The notes: generated by a model not told the origin, from the letters alone. DNA of 64,000 nt from an uncultured Flavobacteriaceae bacterium (GCA_947497245.1 CANMFO010000003.1:310001-374000), one strand, 5' to 3'. Positions 29,814-38,682 are shown, numbered from the stretch's first letter. Numbers and translations are program-made.

Positions 29814-29969
29814 CTGAATGTATTTATAGTTATCCCTCACCGATGGTCATCGGGAGTGGATAAATAGATTAAACAATACTGTAAACAAGTCTCAAAGACC
29901 TGCCGAAATTCTATTTTCTTGAATCTCTATGTCAATGAACGTCTTAAAATGAAAAAGTAGTCAAAACAA

Positions 29970-30059
29970 CTACTTCTTCTTGTGTCGGTTTGCTCTCCGC
30001 CGCTTTTTTCGCTTATGGGTAGCCACCTTATGTCTTTTTCGTTTTTTACCACTCGGCAT
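29970..30059 (-). CDS. 29-residue very basic protein, candidate ribosome-associated
   Basis: ATG at 30059 to TAG at 29970. The product begins MPSGKKRKRHKVATHKRKK; 17 of 29 residues are K or R and four are H. The composition and size resemble small ribosomal extension proteins, and I recall near-identical short ORFs annotated next to HU or RNase G in other flavobacteria; whether it equals a named Bacteroidota ribosomal protein cannot be decided here. It lies 24 bases downstream of HU on the same strand. Confidence 0.7.
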   Translation of the reverse strand: MPSGKKRKRHKVATHKRKKRRRANRHKKK

Positions 30060-30083
30060 GAAGTTCTACTTTTAGATTAGTGA

Positions 30084-30374
30084 TTATTTTACTTGAACAT
30101 TGCTCTTTACACCTTCAACAAAAACTTTGGCCGGCTTAAATGCCGGTATGTTGTGCGCAGCGATTTTGATCGTGGTGTTCTTAGAGATGTTCCTCCCTGT
30201 TTTTTCGGCCCGGGTCTTTATGATAAAACTTCCAAAACCTCTTAAGTACACATTGTCCCCCCCTTCCAGGGAAGATTTGACCTCTTCCATGAAGGATTCC
30301 ACAGTCGCTTGCACATCACCTTTTTCCATTCCCAGTTTGTCCGAGATCTTTGCTACAATTTCCGCTTTCGTCAT
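30084..30374 (-). CDS. HU/IHF-family DNA-binding protein
   Basis: 96 residues. Small nucleoid protein that bends DNA. The family features are clear: MTKAEIVAKISDKLGM helices, GFGSFIIKTR, and the DNA-inserting arm tip NIPAFKPAK (conserved proline). Single-chain dimer partner unknown. The gene precedes the small basic protein and RNase G on the minus strand. Confidence 0.95.
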   Translation of the reverse strand: MTKAEIVAKISDKLGMEKGDVQATVESFMEEVKSSLEGGDNVYLRGFGSFIIKTRAEKTGRNISKNTTIKIAAHNIPAFKPAKVFVEGVKSNVQVK

Positions 30375-30414
30375 CTTTAATTATTGTATATGATTGAGTT
30401 TGTTTTAAGGGATG

Positions 30415-30422
30415 CAAATATA
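30415..30422 (-). promoter_or_regulatory. -7 box of the HU promoter
   Basis: Minus-strand TATATTTG followed by CATCC, 41 bases ahead of the HU start; the -33 region is T-rich without a clear TTG. Confidence 0.5.
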
Positions 30423-30502
30423 TAAATTAAATTGAATCTTTTGCTTTAAACCGTTAATTTTAAGTCTCTAAACCACTACTTTAGCACTTTACGAATGAAT
30501 TG

Positions 30503-31552
30503 ATGTCCTTTTCCCAAAAAATCTTGCTGTGGTATGCCGAGAACCAAAGAACATTGCCCTGGCGAGCTACCAAAGACCCTTATAGAATATGGCTTTCCGA
30601 GATTATGCTTCAGCAGACCAGAGTGGTCCAGGGGACACCCTACTATCTAAAATTCCTGGAACATTTTCCCACGGTGGCCGATCTGGCCGATGCACCGGAG
30701 GAAAAAGTGCTGAAGTTATGGCAAGGGCTGGGATACTATTCCAGGGCGCGAAACCTGCACGCGACCGCTGGGAAGATTGCGTATGAACTCGATGGAAAAT
30801 TCCCTGGAACCTACACCGAACTGCTGAAGCTCAAAGGGGTTGGCGATTACACCGCCAGTGCCATTGCCTCAATCTGTTTCAATGAGGCCCAGCCCGTTGT
30901 CGATGGCAATGTGTTCAGGGTGTTGGCGAGGTACTTCGGAGTGGAGCGGCCCATTGACGGCAGCCAGGGAGCCGCCTTTTTCAAGCAATTGGCCCGCGAA
31001 GTGATGGATGTCCAAAACATAAGGGACTACAACCAGGGCATCATGGAGTTCGGCGCGATGCAATGTGCCCCAAAAAACCCGAACTGCCTCAATTGCCCAC
31101 TGAACCATGGCTGTGAGGCCCTGAAAATGAACAAAGTGGACCAACTGCCCGTAAAACGAAAGGCGGCCAAGGCAAGGAAACGATATTTCAATTATATGGT
31201 GGTGGTCGCCAAAGACGAAAATGGGGAACCTACCTCCTTGCTCCGGCAGCGAAAAGGGAAGGGCATCTGGCAGAACCTATGGGAGTTTCCCTTGATGGAA
31301 TCGGATGGCCCATTGGATCTGGACGCCGTTAAAAAAAAGCTTCCCGAGGTGCTGGATATAGATGGCGCCCCTGAGGTTTATCTGTACAACGAGGAACAGA
31401 TCGTGCATAAATTGTCGCACCAACATCTGCACACCAGGTTCTGGATCGTACAATACAATGGGGTCCTTTCACATGGGGTACCCTTTGATTCCATAGGGGA
31501 TTATGCCGTGCCAGTTTTGTTGGCGGATTTTATAAAAGCATTTAAAATTTAG
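30503..31552 (+). CDS. mutY: A/G-specific adenine glycosylase
   Basis: 349 residues from ATG 30503 (a TTG precedes it directly). Removes adenine paired with 8-oxoguanine. Catalytic E33 in EIMLQQTRV, helix-hairpin-helix LKGVGDYTASAIASI with D134 in VVDGNVFRV, and a [4Fe-4S] site at C188, C195, C198 and C204 (spacing 6-2-5). The C-terminal NUDIX-like domain (IWQNLWEFPL) recognises 8-oxoG. Start of the mutY-ssb-gldE-gldD order common in Flavobacteriaceae. Confidence 0.97.
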   Translation: MSFSQKILLWYAENQRTLPWRATKDPYRIWLSEIMLQQTRVVQGTPYYLKFLEHFPTVADLADAPEEKVLKLWQGLGYYSRARNLHATAGKIAYELDGKFPGTYTELLKLKGVGDYTASAIASICFNEAQPVVDGNVFRVLARYFGVERPIDGSQGAAFFKQLAREVMDVQNIRDYNQGIMEFGAMQCAPKNPNCLNCPLNHGCEALKMNKVDQLPVKRKAAKARKRYFNYMVVVAKDENGEPTSLLRQRKGKGIWQNLWEFPLMESDGPLDLDAVKKKLPEVLDIDGAPEVYLYNEEQIVHKLSHQHLHTRFWIVQYNGVLSHGVPFDSIGDYAVPVLLADFIKAFKI

Positions 31553-31560
31553 TACTTTTG
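31553..31560 (+). promoter_or_regulatory. Possible -7 box of ssb
   Basis: TACTTTTG overlapping the end of the mutY stop region, 39 bases before ssb; -33 TTG not at normal spacing. Confidence 0.4.
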
Positions 31561-31599
31561 TTTAAGGAAGTCGTTTAACCCACTTCACTACTTAAAATT

Positions 31600-32052
31600 A
31601 TGAGCGGAACATTGAACAAGGTGATGTTGATCGGGCATCTGGGTGATGAGGTAAAAATGCACTATTTCGAAGGTGGCGGCTGTATTGGACGCTTTCCCAT
31701 AGCGACCAATGAGACCTATACCAACAAACAGACCGGTGAGCGTGTGACGAATACCGATTGGCACAATATCGTTGTGCGGAACAAGGGAGCTGAAATTTGT
31801 GAAAAATACCTGAGCAAGGGCGACAAGGTATATGTAGAGGGGCGCTTAAAGACCCGTCAATGGCAGGGAGAGGATGGCAATACCCGGTACGCGACCGAGG
31901 TACAGGTCCAGGATTTTACCTTTTTGACCACCAAAAAGGAAAGTTTGGCCAATGCCCAAACAACCCAGCAAACTGGGGACAAGGACTCTGTTGCCGCTCA
32001 AGAAACTGCCCCGGCGGACCCTCCGGAAAAGGAAAACGACCTGCCGTTTTAG
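31600..32052 (+). CDS. ssb: Single-stranded DNA-binding protein
   Basis: 150 residues. OB-fold in residues 1-110 (NKVMLIGHLGDEVKMHYF, DWHNIVVRNKGAEICEKYLSKGDKVYVEGRL), then a short acidic-glutamine tail that ends NDLPF, the conserved SSB tip that binds partner proteins. Between mutY and gldE. Confidence 0.97.
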   Translation: MSGTLNKVMLIGHLGDEVKMHYFEGGGCIGRFPIATNETYTNKQTGERVTNTDWHNIVVRNKGAEICEKYLSKGDKVYVEGRLKTRQWQGEDGNTRYATEVQVQDFTFLTTKKESLANAQTTQQTGDKDSVAAQETAPADPPEKENDLPF

Positions 32053-32075
32053 TGAAACCAAAATAATCTCGACTG

Positions 32076-33404
32076 TTGGACCCTGACCCCTTTAGTTTAC
32101 TATTGAATTTCGTTGTTTTTGATAGTGCCCTGGCGGTAAAAATCGGCGTAATGGTGATCCTCCTAGTGTGTTCGGCGCTCATTTCGGGGGCGGAAGTGGC
32201 TTTTTTTGGACTTTCCTCCACGGACATTAACGAAATCCGGGAAAAAAAAACCTCCAAAGGCGTACTTATCTCAAAACTTCTGAAGCGCCCAAAAAAATTG
32301 TTGGCGACGATTTTAATCGCCAATAACACCATCAATATCGGGGTGGTGCTTTTATTCAGCACCATAGGCGATGTGTTGTTTGCCCATATCGATCAGCGCT
32401 GGCTTGGTTTTATCTCGGCCCGGTTCCTGCTGGAAGTGGTCCTGGCCACCTTTTTGATACTGATGTTCGGCGAAATCCTGCCCAAGGTCTATGCCAATCG
32501 AAACAAGATCGCTTTTTCGCACCTTATGTGCTATCCGCTAAAAATGCTCGATATATTGTTTTCCCCCCTTAGTTTGCCCATGCGCTCCGCAACCATTTTT
32601 CTGCATACCAAGCTGGGCAAGGAAAAATCCAGTTTGAGTGTGGACCACCTTTCCCAGGCCCTGGAGCTCACCTCCGAAGGGGATACCACAAAGGAAGAGC
32701 AAAAAATATTGAAGGGAATCGTTTCTTTTGGAAATACCGATACCAAACAGGTAATGCGCCCGCGTATCGATATTTTTGCCCTGAACGAGGAAATGAAATT
32801 TCCAGAAGTACTTGCCGAAATCAAAACGCATGGATATTCCCGTATTCCCGTTTTTTCGGAGCACATGGACAACGTGCTCGGGGTGCTGTACGTCAAGGAC
32901 CTGCTGCCCCATATCGACCGGAAGACCTTCAATTGGATGTCGCTCATTCGCGAGCCCTATTTCGTTCCCGAAAACAAAAAGCTGGATGACCTATTGTTGG
33001 AGTTCCAGGACATGAAAAACCATTTGGCCGTGGTGGTCGATGAATATGGGGGCACCTCTGGCATTGTGACCTTGGAGGACATCATAGAGGAGATCGTGGG
33101 CGATATCAGTGATGAGTTCGATGATGAGGACCTTGTTTTTTCGAAACTGGACGATCACAATTACGTATTCGACGGTAAAACGGCACTAAAGGATTTCTAC
33201 CGTGTGGTCAAGATCGATCAGGAAGAGGCCTTTGAGGCACAAAAGGGCGAATCGGAGACTATCGCCGGGTTCGTGCTGGAAATCGCCGGAAGCTTTCCCA
33301 AAAGGGGTGAAAAAGTACGCTTTAACGATTATCTCTTCGTTGTGGAGAGCCTCGACAAGAAGCGCCTAAAGCAAATTAAAATCACCTTACCGCATGAACA
33401 ATAG
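32076..33404 (+). CDS. gldE: GldE-like CBS/CorC-family membrane protein
   Basis: 442 residues from TTG 32076. An N-terminal DUF21/CNNM-like membrane domain of about four helices (VCSALISGAEVAFFGLS), then two CBS domains (VMRPRIDIFAL; LAVVVDEYGGTSGIVTLEDIIEEIVGDISDE) and a CorC_HlyC tail. In Flavobacterium johnsoniae GldE lies beside GldD, needed for gliding and the type 9 secretion system. It overlaps gldD by 11 bases, so translation is probably coupled. Ion transport is a possible alternative function. Confidence 0.9.
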   Translation: MDPDPFSLLLNFVVFDSALAVKIGVMVILLVCSALISGAEVAFFGLSSTDINEIREKKTSKGVLISKLLKRPKKLLATILIANNTINIGVVLLFSTIGDVLFAHIDQRWLGFISARFLLEVVLATFLILMFGEILPKVYANRNKIAFSHLMCYPLKMLDILFSPLSLPMRSATIFLHTKLGKEKSSLSVDHLSQALELTSEGDTTKEEQKILKGIVSFGNTDTKQVMRPRIDIFALNEEMKFPEVLAEIKTHGYSRIPVFSEHMDNVLGVLYVKDLLPHIDRKTFNWMSLIREPYFVPENKKLDDLLLEFQDMKNHLAVVVDEYGGTSGIVTLEDIIEEIVGDISDEFDDEDLVFSKLDDHNYVFDGKTALKDFYRVVKIDQEEAFEAQKGESETIAGFVLEIAGSFPKRGEKVRFNDYLFVVESLDKKRLKQIKITLPHEQ

Positions 33405-33951
33405 ATACATGGTTGGCCTTGTTTTTCTTTTTGCCTGTGCAATGGGCTGTAAGGAACAGCTGATACCAAAACCCGGTGCCCAGTTGCGGTTAGAATACCC
33501 CCAGGCCCAGTTGGGGCCGTTGGAGACCGATCACTTTAAGTTCCAGTTCAATCAAATGGCAAAGCTGAAGTATAAAAATGCCCAGTCCCTGACTTTGGAC
33601 TACCCCGGAATGAAGGGAACCATCTTCATCAATTATAAAAAGGTGGAGGACAATCTGGAAAAACTGCTCAGTGATGCACAGAAGTTCAGCTACGAACATG
33701 TGGTCAAGGCCGATGGCATCCAAGAAAAACTGTTTGTGAACGATGCGAACAGGGTGTACGGTACCTTTTATAGTGTTAGTGGGGATGCGGCCTCCCAGGC
33801 GCAGTTTTATGCCACCGACAGCACTGATCATTTCATGACCGGTTCACTGTACTTTTATGCCAAACCAAACTACGATTCCATTTATCCGGCAGCGGTGTAC
33901 CTACAGAACGATATCCTCACCATAATGGAAACCCTGAGTTGGAAGCAGTAG
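33394..33951 (+). CDS. gldD: Gliding-motility lipoprotein GldD
   Basis: 185 residues. Signal peptide with lipobox ending at C19 (CAMGC). The mature part matches GldD (YPQAQLGPLETDHFKFQFNQ; LTLDYPGMKGTIFINYKKV). GldD is required for gliding and for type 9 secretion in F. johnsoniae; its molecular action is not settled. Its presence says this organism likely has a type 9 secretion system, though no por/spr genes are in the window. Confidence 0.92.
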   Translation: MNNRYMVGLVFLFACAMGCKEQLIPKPGAQLRLEYPQAQLGPLETDHFKFQFNQMAKLKYKNAQSLTLDYPGMKGTIFINYKKVEDNLEKLLSDAQKFSYEHVVKADGIQEKLFVNDANRVYGTFYSVSGDAASQAQFYATDSTDHFMTGSLYFYAKPNYDSIYPAAVYLQNDILTIMETLSWKQ

Positions 33952-33986
33952 CTGCATTTTCAGATGTTGTCGCAAAATCAAGGAAA

Positions 33987-34922
33987 ATGAGGAAACAAGA
34001 CCTAATCGATTGCCACAAGAGAATTGAGCCCTATGTTCACAATACCCCGGTCCTGTCCTCTCAGCTGATCGATAGGGCCGTGGGCGCGAAAATCTTTTTC
34101 AAGTGCGAAAATTTCCAAAGAATGGGGGCCTATAAAATGCGCGGGGCCACCAATGCCATACTGCAATTGACCCATGCGGAACGGAGCAGGGGCGTAGTGA
34201 CCCACTCTTCTGGTAATTTTGCCCAGGCACTTTCCCTGGCCGCGCAAAGTTTGGGTGTCCAGGCCCATATCGTCATGCCGACATCCGCTCCGGAGGTGAA
34301 AAAAGCAGCGGTGCTGGGATATGGGGGAACGATCCACGAATGTGCACCCACCTTGGAGGCAAGACAAGCTATGGCCGATCAAATTGCAACTGAAACCGGC
34401 GCTACCTTTCTACACCCGTCAAACGATGAACAAGTGATTCTCGGACAGGGCACCGCAGCCCTGGAACTGCTCGAATCCCATCCGGACCTGGATGCCATTT
34501 TCTGTCCGGTCGGCGGTGGGGGCCTGATTGCGGGCTCCGCACTGGCAGCGCATTATTTTGGTCAGGACTGTAGCGTTTTCGGAGGCGAACCCTTTGAGGC
34601 GGACGACGCCTATCGCTCACTTAAAAGCGGAAAGATAGAGGGTAATGCTACCGTGAATACCATCGCGGACGGATTGAAAACCACTTTGGGAGATAAGAAC
34701 TTCCCGATAATAAAGACCCATGTACGTGCTATTTTTCGGGTTACCGAAGAGGAAATTGTAGCCGCAATGCGATTGATCTGGGAACGAATGAAGATCATAG
34801 TAGAGCCTTCAAGCGCCGTCGCCCTGGCCGCCTTGATTGCGGAAAGGAATGATTTTAGGGATCGGAAAGTGGGAATCATCCTATCCGGTGGGAATGTCGA
34901 TTTGGAGAAGTTGCCTTTCTGA
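33987..34922 (+). CDS. PLP-dependent threonine/serine dehydratase or serine racemase
   Basis: 311 residues from ATG 33987, 35 bases after gldD; the earlier start (33939) overlaps gldD and adds unrelated residues. Fold type II PLP enzyme: MGAYKMRGATNA carries the PLP lysine, SSGNFAQA binds the substrate, and CPVGGGGLIAG binds the phosphate. There is no C-terminal ACT domain, so it is not the feedback-controlled IlvA. Threonine dehydratase and serine racemase cannot be told apart by eye. Confidence 0.85.
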   Translation: MRKQDLIDCHKRIEPYVHNTPVLSSQLIDRAVGAKIFFKCENFQRMGAYKMRGATNAILQLTHAERSRGVVTHSSGNFAQALSLAAQSLGVQAHIVMPTSAPEVKKAAVLGYGGTIHECAPTLEARQAMADQIATETGATFLHPSNDEQVILGQGTAALELLESHPDLDAIFCPVGGGGLIAGSALAAHYFGQDCSVFGGEPFEADDAYRSLKSGKIEGNATVNTIADGLKTTLGDKNFPIIKTHVRAIFRVTEEEIVAAMRLIWERMKIIVEPSSAVALAALIAERNDFRDRKVGIILSGGNVDLEKLPF

Positions 34923-34980
34923 AGATTCCAGTTCAAGTCGCTGGACCGTGTTCCTTTTTCAGTTGCGGTCGGCCCCGGCT

Positions 34981-35409
34981 TTACTCTTTCAGCAAGGCTT
35001 CCGCTTTTTCGATACTGGAGTTGATCTGCTCCCTAAGCGCCTTTACCTTCTCCTCTTCCTGATCGAGCCATTTTTGCTTTTGTTCGGTAAGGACCTTTCC
35101 GTTCAAAATTTCACCCGAATCGAAGCGGTCCCCGAAACCCTGCATCCACTGCATCATGGAATTGTTGGCCGCCTGTAGATCTTTCATTGCCTTTTCATAG
35201 GCCATGCCCTGTTCGGTGGAATCGACTTTGGCCTTGAGCTTGCCGACCAGTCTTCCCAAAACACCCATTTTGGGCATCACTTCATCGTGAATCGCCATGA
35301 CCTCCTCCATTTGGGTAGTTTCTTGGCTTTCGGTCGTTTTCTTTTCTTCCTTACAGGATAGGGCCATCGCTACCCATAGGGCCAAGGATGCCATTGCTAA
35401 TTTTTTCAT
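34981..35409 (-). CDS. Small helical lipoprotein of unknown function
   Basis: 142 residues from ATG 35409. The signal peptide ends in a lipobox with C19 (AMALSC). The mature part is charged and almost wholly alpha-helical, with heptad-like stretches, and looks coiled-coil. Similar proteins in Bacteroidota are often labelled viral A-type inclusion protein without evidence. It follows the beta-barrel gene on the minus strand by 89 bases and may belong to the same transcript. Confidence 0.75.
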   Translation of the reverse strand: MKKLAMASLALWVAMALSCKEEKKTTESQETTQMEEVMAIHDEVMPKMGVLGRLVGKLKAKVDSTEQGMAYEKAMKDLQAANNSMMQWMQGFGDRFDSGEILNGKVLTEQKQKWLDQEEEKVKALREQINSSIEKAEALLKE

Positions 35410-35498
35410 GATAAATTTTTTGTAAATATACGCCATTCCCGTGATAGCTTGTTCCCGGATCAGGGGCAAACGACCAGGGGAATGGCGGGCTATTTCAA

Positions 35499-36521
35499 TT
35501 AAAGGGAGTATTGCAGTCCCAAGACCAGCATCTCCTTGTTTTTCAATTGTATTCCGTTCAGGTCTTGGTAGAGGGGATAACCGAATTCAAAACCCAGACG
35601 CGTATTTTTGAAGGTACCATTGGGGATATAAATGTTAAGACCGATTGCTGAATTGATAAAATTTCCTCCAGAATTTTGGGTGTCCGCGGTGATGACCATC
35701 ATGGGGTTCAAGTTGGGATCCATTCCATCGATCTCTCCGGCCAATACCCCTTCGATGCGGGCCGACAGGCTCAGCCAATCTGCTATTTTGGCCCCCATCC
35801 AGTTGTTTAAACTGTAACGGTTGCCATAGCTATAGTCGCGTTCGTTCTCTCCGAAGCGGAAAATCCCGCGGACCTGGGCCCCGTAGGAAAGCCAATCGCC
35901 CTGGCATAGATAGGTCATCGCCAGATTCGTGTCGAACGTGCCACTGCCCAGTTGCATGGGGTAGGGCAAAACGGTCTCATTGGGCGAGGATGCCGGCGTA
36001 ACATCGCTTTCGGAGACGCCTCCTGTGGGAATGGAAAGACCCAACTGCCCATGCAGGGTCTGCCTGTTGGTGTTGAAAAATTGATACAGACCGGAAATGG
36101 AAACATCCCCGAACCCGGAGGCCTCGGTGGTAAAGGTCCCGCCCATACGGGTACTATGGTCCATCTCCATAGACAGGACATTGACCATGGCCATCAAGGT
36201 CAACTTATCACTGGGAGCGTACATGGCGCCCAACATATGCATTTTCATGGGCATTTTTGTTGGACTGACCATGTAGTCCGACAGGGCGTCTGCTATGCTG
36301 GCATCATCGTTCCCGTGTTTTAGGTCTTTCATGTCCATGTACATATACCGATAGGAAAACATCCATTCCCCTTTTCCGTGCATATGATCGCCCATAACGG
36401 AAATCGGGGCGTGTCCATCGGGGCGGCCAGCGGACCATCTCCCGTCGTCGTTAGTAGTGGTTTGTTGTGCGCATAGCGCTGTGCTTGCCATTAGCAGAAT
36501 GGCAACAATATAGATTTTCAT
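35499..36521 (-). CDS. Outer-membrane transporter-like beta-barrel, methionine/histidine rich
   Basis: 340 residues with a signal peptide cleaved after ALCAQ. The rest is beta-rich and resembles the MetA-pathway/phenol transporter-like barrels (IPTGGVSES; FTNTRLGFEFGYPLYQ-like C-terminus), ending in LQYSL. Residues 43-100 hold 12 methionines and four histidines, including MGDHMHGKGEWM and KMPMKMHM, a pattern expected for copper or silver binding. It lies downstream of a small CxGKC protein on the same strand. A role in metal handling is inference. Confidence 0.75.
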   Translation of the reverse strand: MKIYIVAILLMASTALCAQQTTTNDDGRWSAGRPDGHAPISVMGDHMHGKGEWMFSYRYMYMDMKDLKHGNDDASIADALSDYMVSPTKMPMKMHMLGAMYAPSDKLTLMAMVNVLSMEMDHSTRMGGTFTTEASGFGDVSISGLYQFFNTNRQTLHGQLGLSIPTGGVSESDVTPASSPNETVLPYPMQLGSGTFDTNLAMTYLCQGDWLSYGAQVRGIFRFGENERDYSYGNRYSLNNWMGAKIADWLSLSARIEGVLAGEIDGMDPNLNPMMVITADTQNSGGNFINSAIGLNIYIPNGTFKNTRLGFEFGYPLYQDLNGIQLKNKEMLVLGLQYSL

Positions 36522-36606
36522 TGTTTGCGATTTATAATTTTATAGTATGGAATAGAGAGATATTTCCCGTGTTGGGAAAGCTCTGCAGTGGGTCAAAAAA
36601 GAATGA

Positions 36607-36981
36607 TCATACCATAAGGTTCGGGGGATGGAAACTATCGTCGCTGAACAAGTAATTGTAGTTGCTCCGATACAGGCACCCCAAAGTTGAAAATACAGGG
36701 GCTTCCTGAATCAGGTCCACGGAAGTCAAACGTACAAAACCGATGGGGTACTCTTCAAGGACAATTCTCGGAAGGTTCCGGTTTTTTTCTTCTTTTTGTT
36801 CGTTCAGCCGCTGCATCAGGTAGCACTTTCCCTGGCAGTCGAGTTCCGTTTTTTCCTTGTTGATGCAGAGAAACTCGGCGATGTAATCTTGATTTACCAC
36901 ATACTCGAACAGGGGTAGCACAGGCCGTAACATGGCCAATAGGTACAAAGAAACAAAGAAGATCGCCCGAAAAGTGTTCAA
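36607..36981 (-). CDS. Small membrane protein with CxGKC motif, unknown function
   Basis: 124 residues from TTG 36981 (GTG 36987 is an alternative; the first in-frame ATG at 37179 adds implausible sequence). One N-terminal membrane segment (FRAIFFVSLYLLAMLRPVLP), then EYVVNQDYIAEFLCINKEK and LDCQGKCYLMQ with C39, C49 and C53. I recall this LCxNK...CxGKCYL pattern in short unannotated Bacteroidota proteins near metal-resistance genes. The cysteines could bind a soft metal. It precedes the Met-rich barrel gene by 85 bases. Confidence 0.65.
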   Translation of the reverse strand: MNTFRAIFFVSLYLLAMLRPVLPLFEYVVNQDYIAEFLCINKEKTELDCQGKCYLMQRLNEQKEEKNRNLPRIVLEEYPIGFVRLTSVDLIQEAPVFSTLGCLYRSNYNYLFSDDSFHPPNLMV

Positions 36982-37249
36982 TATCACAATATTTGCCCCA
37001 AAGGTACGCTGTGAATCGTTTATGCGCGGTCTTATCTTAAAAAAAAAGACCACTTTTGTCCGCTTGGGTTCATCTTCCTTGGTTTCAGTGCCCCAAGACC
37101 GCTCGTGCCAGTGGCCTGGGGGAGTATCCATGTATTGGGGCCTGATGGGCAAACAAAAATGGGTGCTGGCCGGTCCCATTTATTTTGCAAACCGTAACAA
37201 TCTGCAAAAGGTGTTATCTTTAATAAGGAATCAATCAAAAAAGTATACA

Positions 37250-38002
37250 ATGAAAAAATTAATCTTTATCGGAACGACCCTGTTGGTAGCTGTATTTGGT
37301 ATCCAGAGTGCAGAGTCCCAGTCAGATGCAATGGCCGTACGCGCTTTTAACAAAGTGATCATAAGTCCACATATAGAGGTCACCCTTGTGGAGGGGAACA
37401 GCGAATCGGTGACCATAGATAACGCGAAGATTTCCAGGGATAAAATAAATGTGGAAGTCGAGGGAAAAACACTCCGCATTTATTTGGACGATGCCCGGGT
37501 GATCACCAAATCCGAAAAAGTGGACTATGACAATTGGAAAGGACGCCGTTCCATTTACAACGGTACCATGGTCACGGCGACCATTACCTACAAGACCCTG
37601 AAGAAACTATCGGTACGCGGGGAGGAGCGGGTACGAGTGGCCAGCGCTATGAACCAGGAAGATCTAAAACTGACCCTTTATGGGGAATCGAAAGTTTACT
37701 TTGATGACCTGACCACCGAGAAGCTTGTCGTGTCCATTTATGGGGAAAGCTATTTGGAGATCACCAATGGATCGGTAAACCACCAGGTGTACCGGGCCTA
37801 TGGGGAAAGCGAGGTCAATGCCTCCAAAATAAACAATCGTTCCACAAAGATTACCGCCTATGGGGAAAGTAATTTCAGGGTCAAGGTATCCGATAGGTTA
37901 AAGGTGACCTGTTATGGGGAGACCCGCATCAATTATACGGGAAGCCCGGACGTTCAGCGGGGGATCGTGATCGGGGAAGCATCCATACGGAAGGTGGGCT
38001 GA
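37250..38002 (+). CDS. DUF2807 (GIN-domain) exported protein with 20-residue YGES repeats
   Basis: 250 residues from ATG 37250, with a signal peptide (MKKLIFIGTTLLVAVFGIQ). The body is the head-GIN/DUF2807 domain (FNKVIISPHIEVTLVEG start), which forms a beta-helix of unknown role in other Bacteroidota. Five copies of YGE(S/T) occur at 20, 20, 20 and 18 residue steps, one per turn of the helix. A single gene, divergent from the CxGKC gene. Confidence 0.85.
   Translation: MKKLIFIGTTLLVAVFGIQSAESQSDAMAVRAFNKVIISPHIEVTLVEGNSESVTIDNAKISRDKINVEVEGKTLRIYLDDARVITKSEKVDYDNWKGRRSIYNGTMVTATITYKTLKKLSVRGEERVRVASAMNQEDLKLTLYGESKVYFDDLTTEKLVVSIYGESYLEITNGSVNHQVYRAYGESEVNASKINNRSTKITAYGESNFRVKVSDRLKVTCYGETRINYTGSPDVQRGIVIGEASIRKVG
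37679..37930 (+). repeat. 60-base in-frame repeat within the DUF2807 gene
   Basis: The element TATGGGGAA recurs at 37679, 37739, 37799 and 37859 (exactly 60 bases apart), with a diverged copy at 37913. Between these cores the sequence is not conserved, so the period is set by the protein fold. Confidence 0.85.
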
Positions 38003-38128
38003 CCACGTTTTGCGCTTCTGGAAACAGAGGCCTCCTGCCTCCCAACCACACGGGTTTAACATAGATTTGTTGGCAGAATTCGCTGCTATTGTGTAACTTA
38101 AGGGTCGTCATCGTAAAATGTCCAAGTT

Positions 38129-38584
38129 ATGAAACAATATGCACTGCCCATTCGGTTTGGCATTGCCACAAGCGGTTGCCTGATTGCGTTTTTTTTGATT
38201 TTATCCCTGTTCGACCTGCACACCAACATTTTCTACAGCCTGTTCAACGGACTGATCACCGGTTTTGGGATCTACGAGGCGATCAAGTTCTTTCGGCTGA
38301 AAAATCCTGAGGGCTTCGGATACGGAGGTGGTTTCATGGCCGGAATGGTGACAGGTTTTGTGGCCACCCTTCTGTTTACACTTTTCTTTGCGTTTTATTC
38401 CACCGAGGTCAATACGGCCTTTTTAAAGGAACTCTCCCAAGTTTGGTTCAAGGATTATGGCAGTTTCGAGGCCATTGTTTTCTTTACGGTCGCGATCATG
38501 GGTTTTGCCACGACCCTGGTATTGACCCTGTCCTTTATGCAGTTGTTCAAGGCGAGCAACAACATGAAAAAGAAATCGGTCTAA
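38129..38584 (+). CDS. DUF4199 membrane protein
   Basis: 151 residues with four membrane helices (about 10-28, 33-50, 65-90, 112-137). The GYGGGFMAGMVTGFVA loop after helix 2 is typical of the DUF4199 family, found in Bacteroidota and without a known role. TAGATTTG at 38062-38069 may be its -7 box. The gene stands alone before the ribosomal protein pair. Confidence 0.85.
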   Translation: MKQYALPIRFGIATSGCLIAFFLILSLFDLHTNIFYSLFNGLITGFGIYEAIKFFRLKNPEGFGYGGGFMAGMVTGFVATLLFTLFFAFYSTEVNTAFLKELSQVWFKDYGSFEAIVFFTVAIMGFATTLVLTLSFMQLFKASNNMKKKSV

Positions 38585-38600
38585 AAACCTTTGAAATCAC

Positions 38601-38630
38601 TTGTAGATTGATCATTTAGCAGTATATTTG
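38601..38630 (+). promoter_or_regulatory. Promoter of rplU-rpmA
   Basis: TTG (38601-38603), 19 bases, TATATTTG (38623-38630) followed by CATCC. The rplU start is 52 bases downstream. Confidence 0.65.
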
Positions 38631-38682
38631 CATCCGCTTATTGAAAAAATAAGAGGTAAGAAATTAAACTAATATACACGCT

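Noticed and set aside
30100-30393. Plus-strand frame of 97 codons across HU
   Set aside because: Exact shadow of the HU gene, which has full family motifs.
36982-37179. N-terminal extension of the CxGKC protein from the ATG at 37179
   Set aside because: The added 66 residues are rich in rare combinations, overlap the intergenic region of a divergent gene, and would place the membrane helix in mid-protein.
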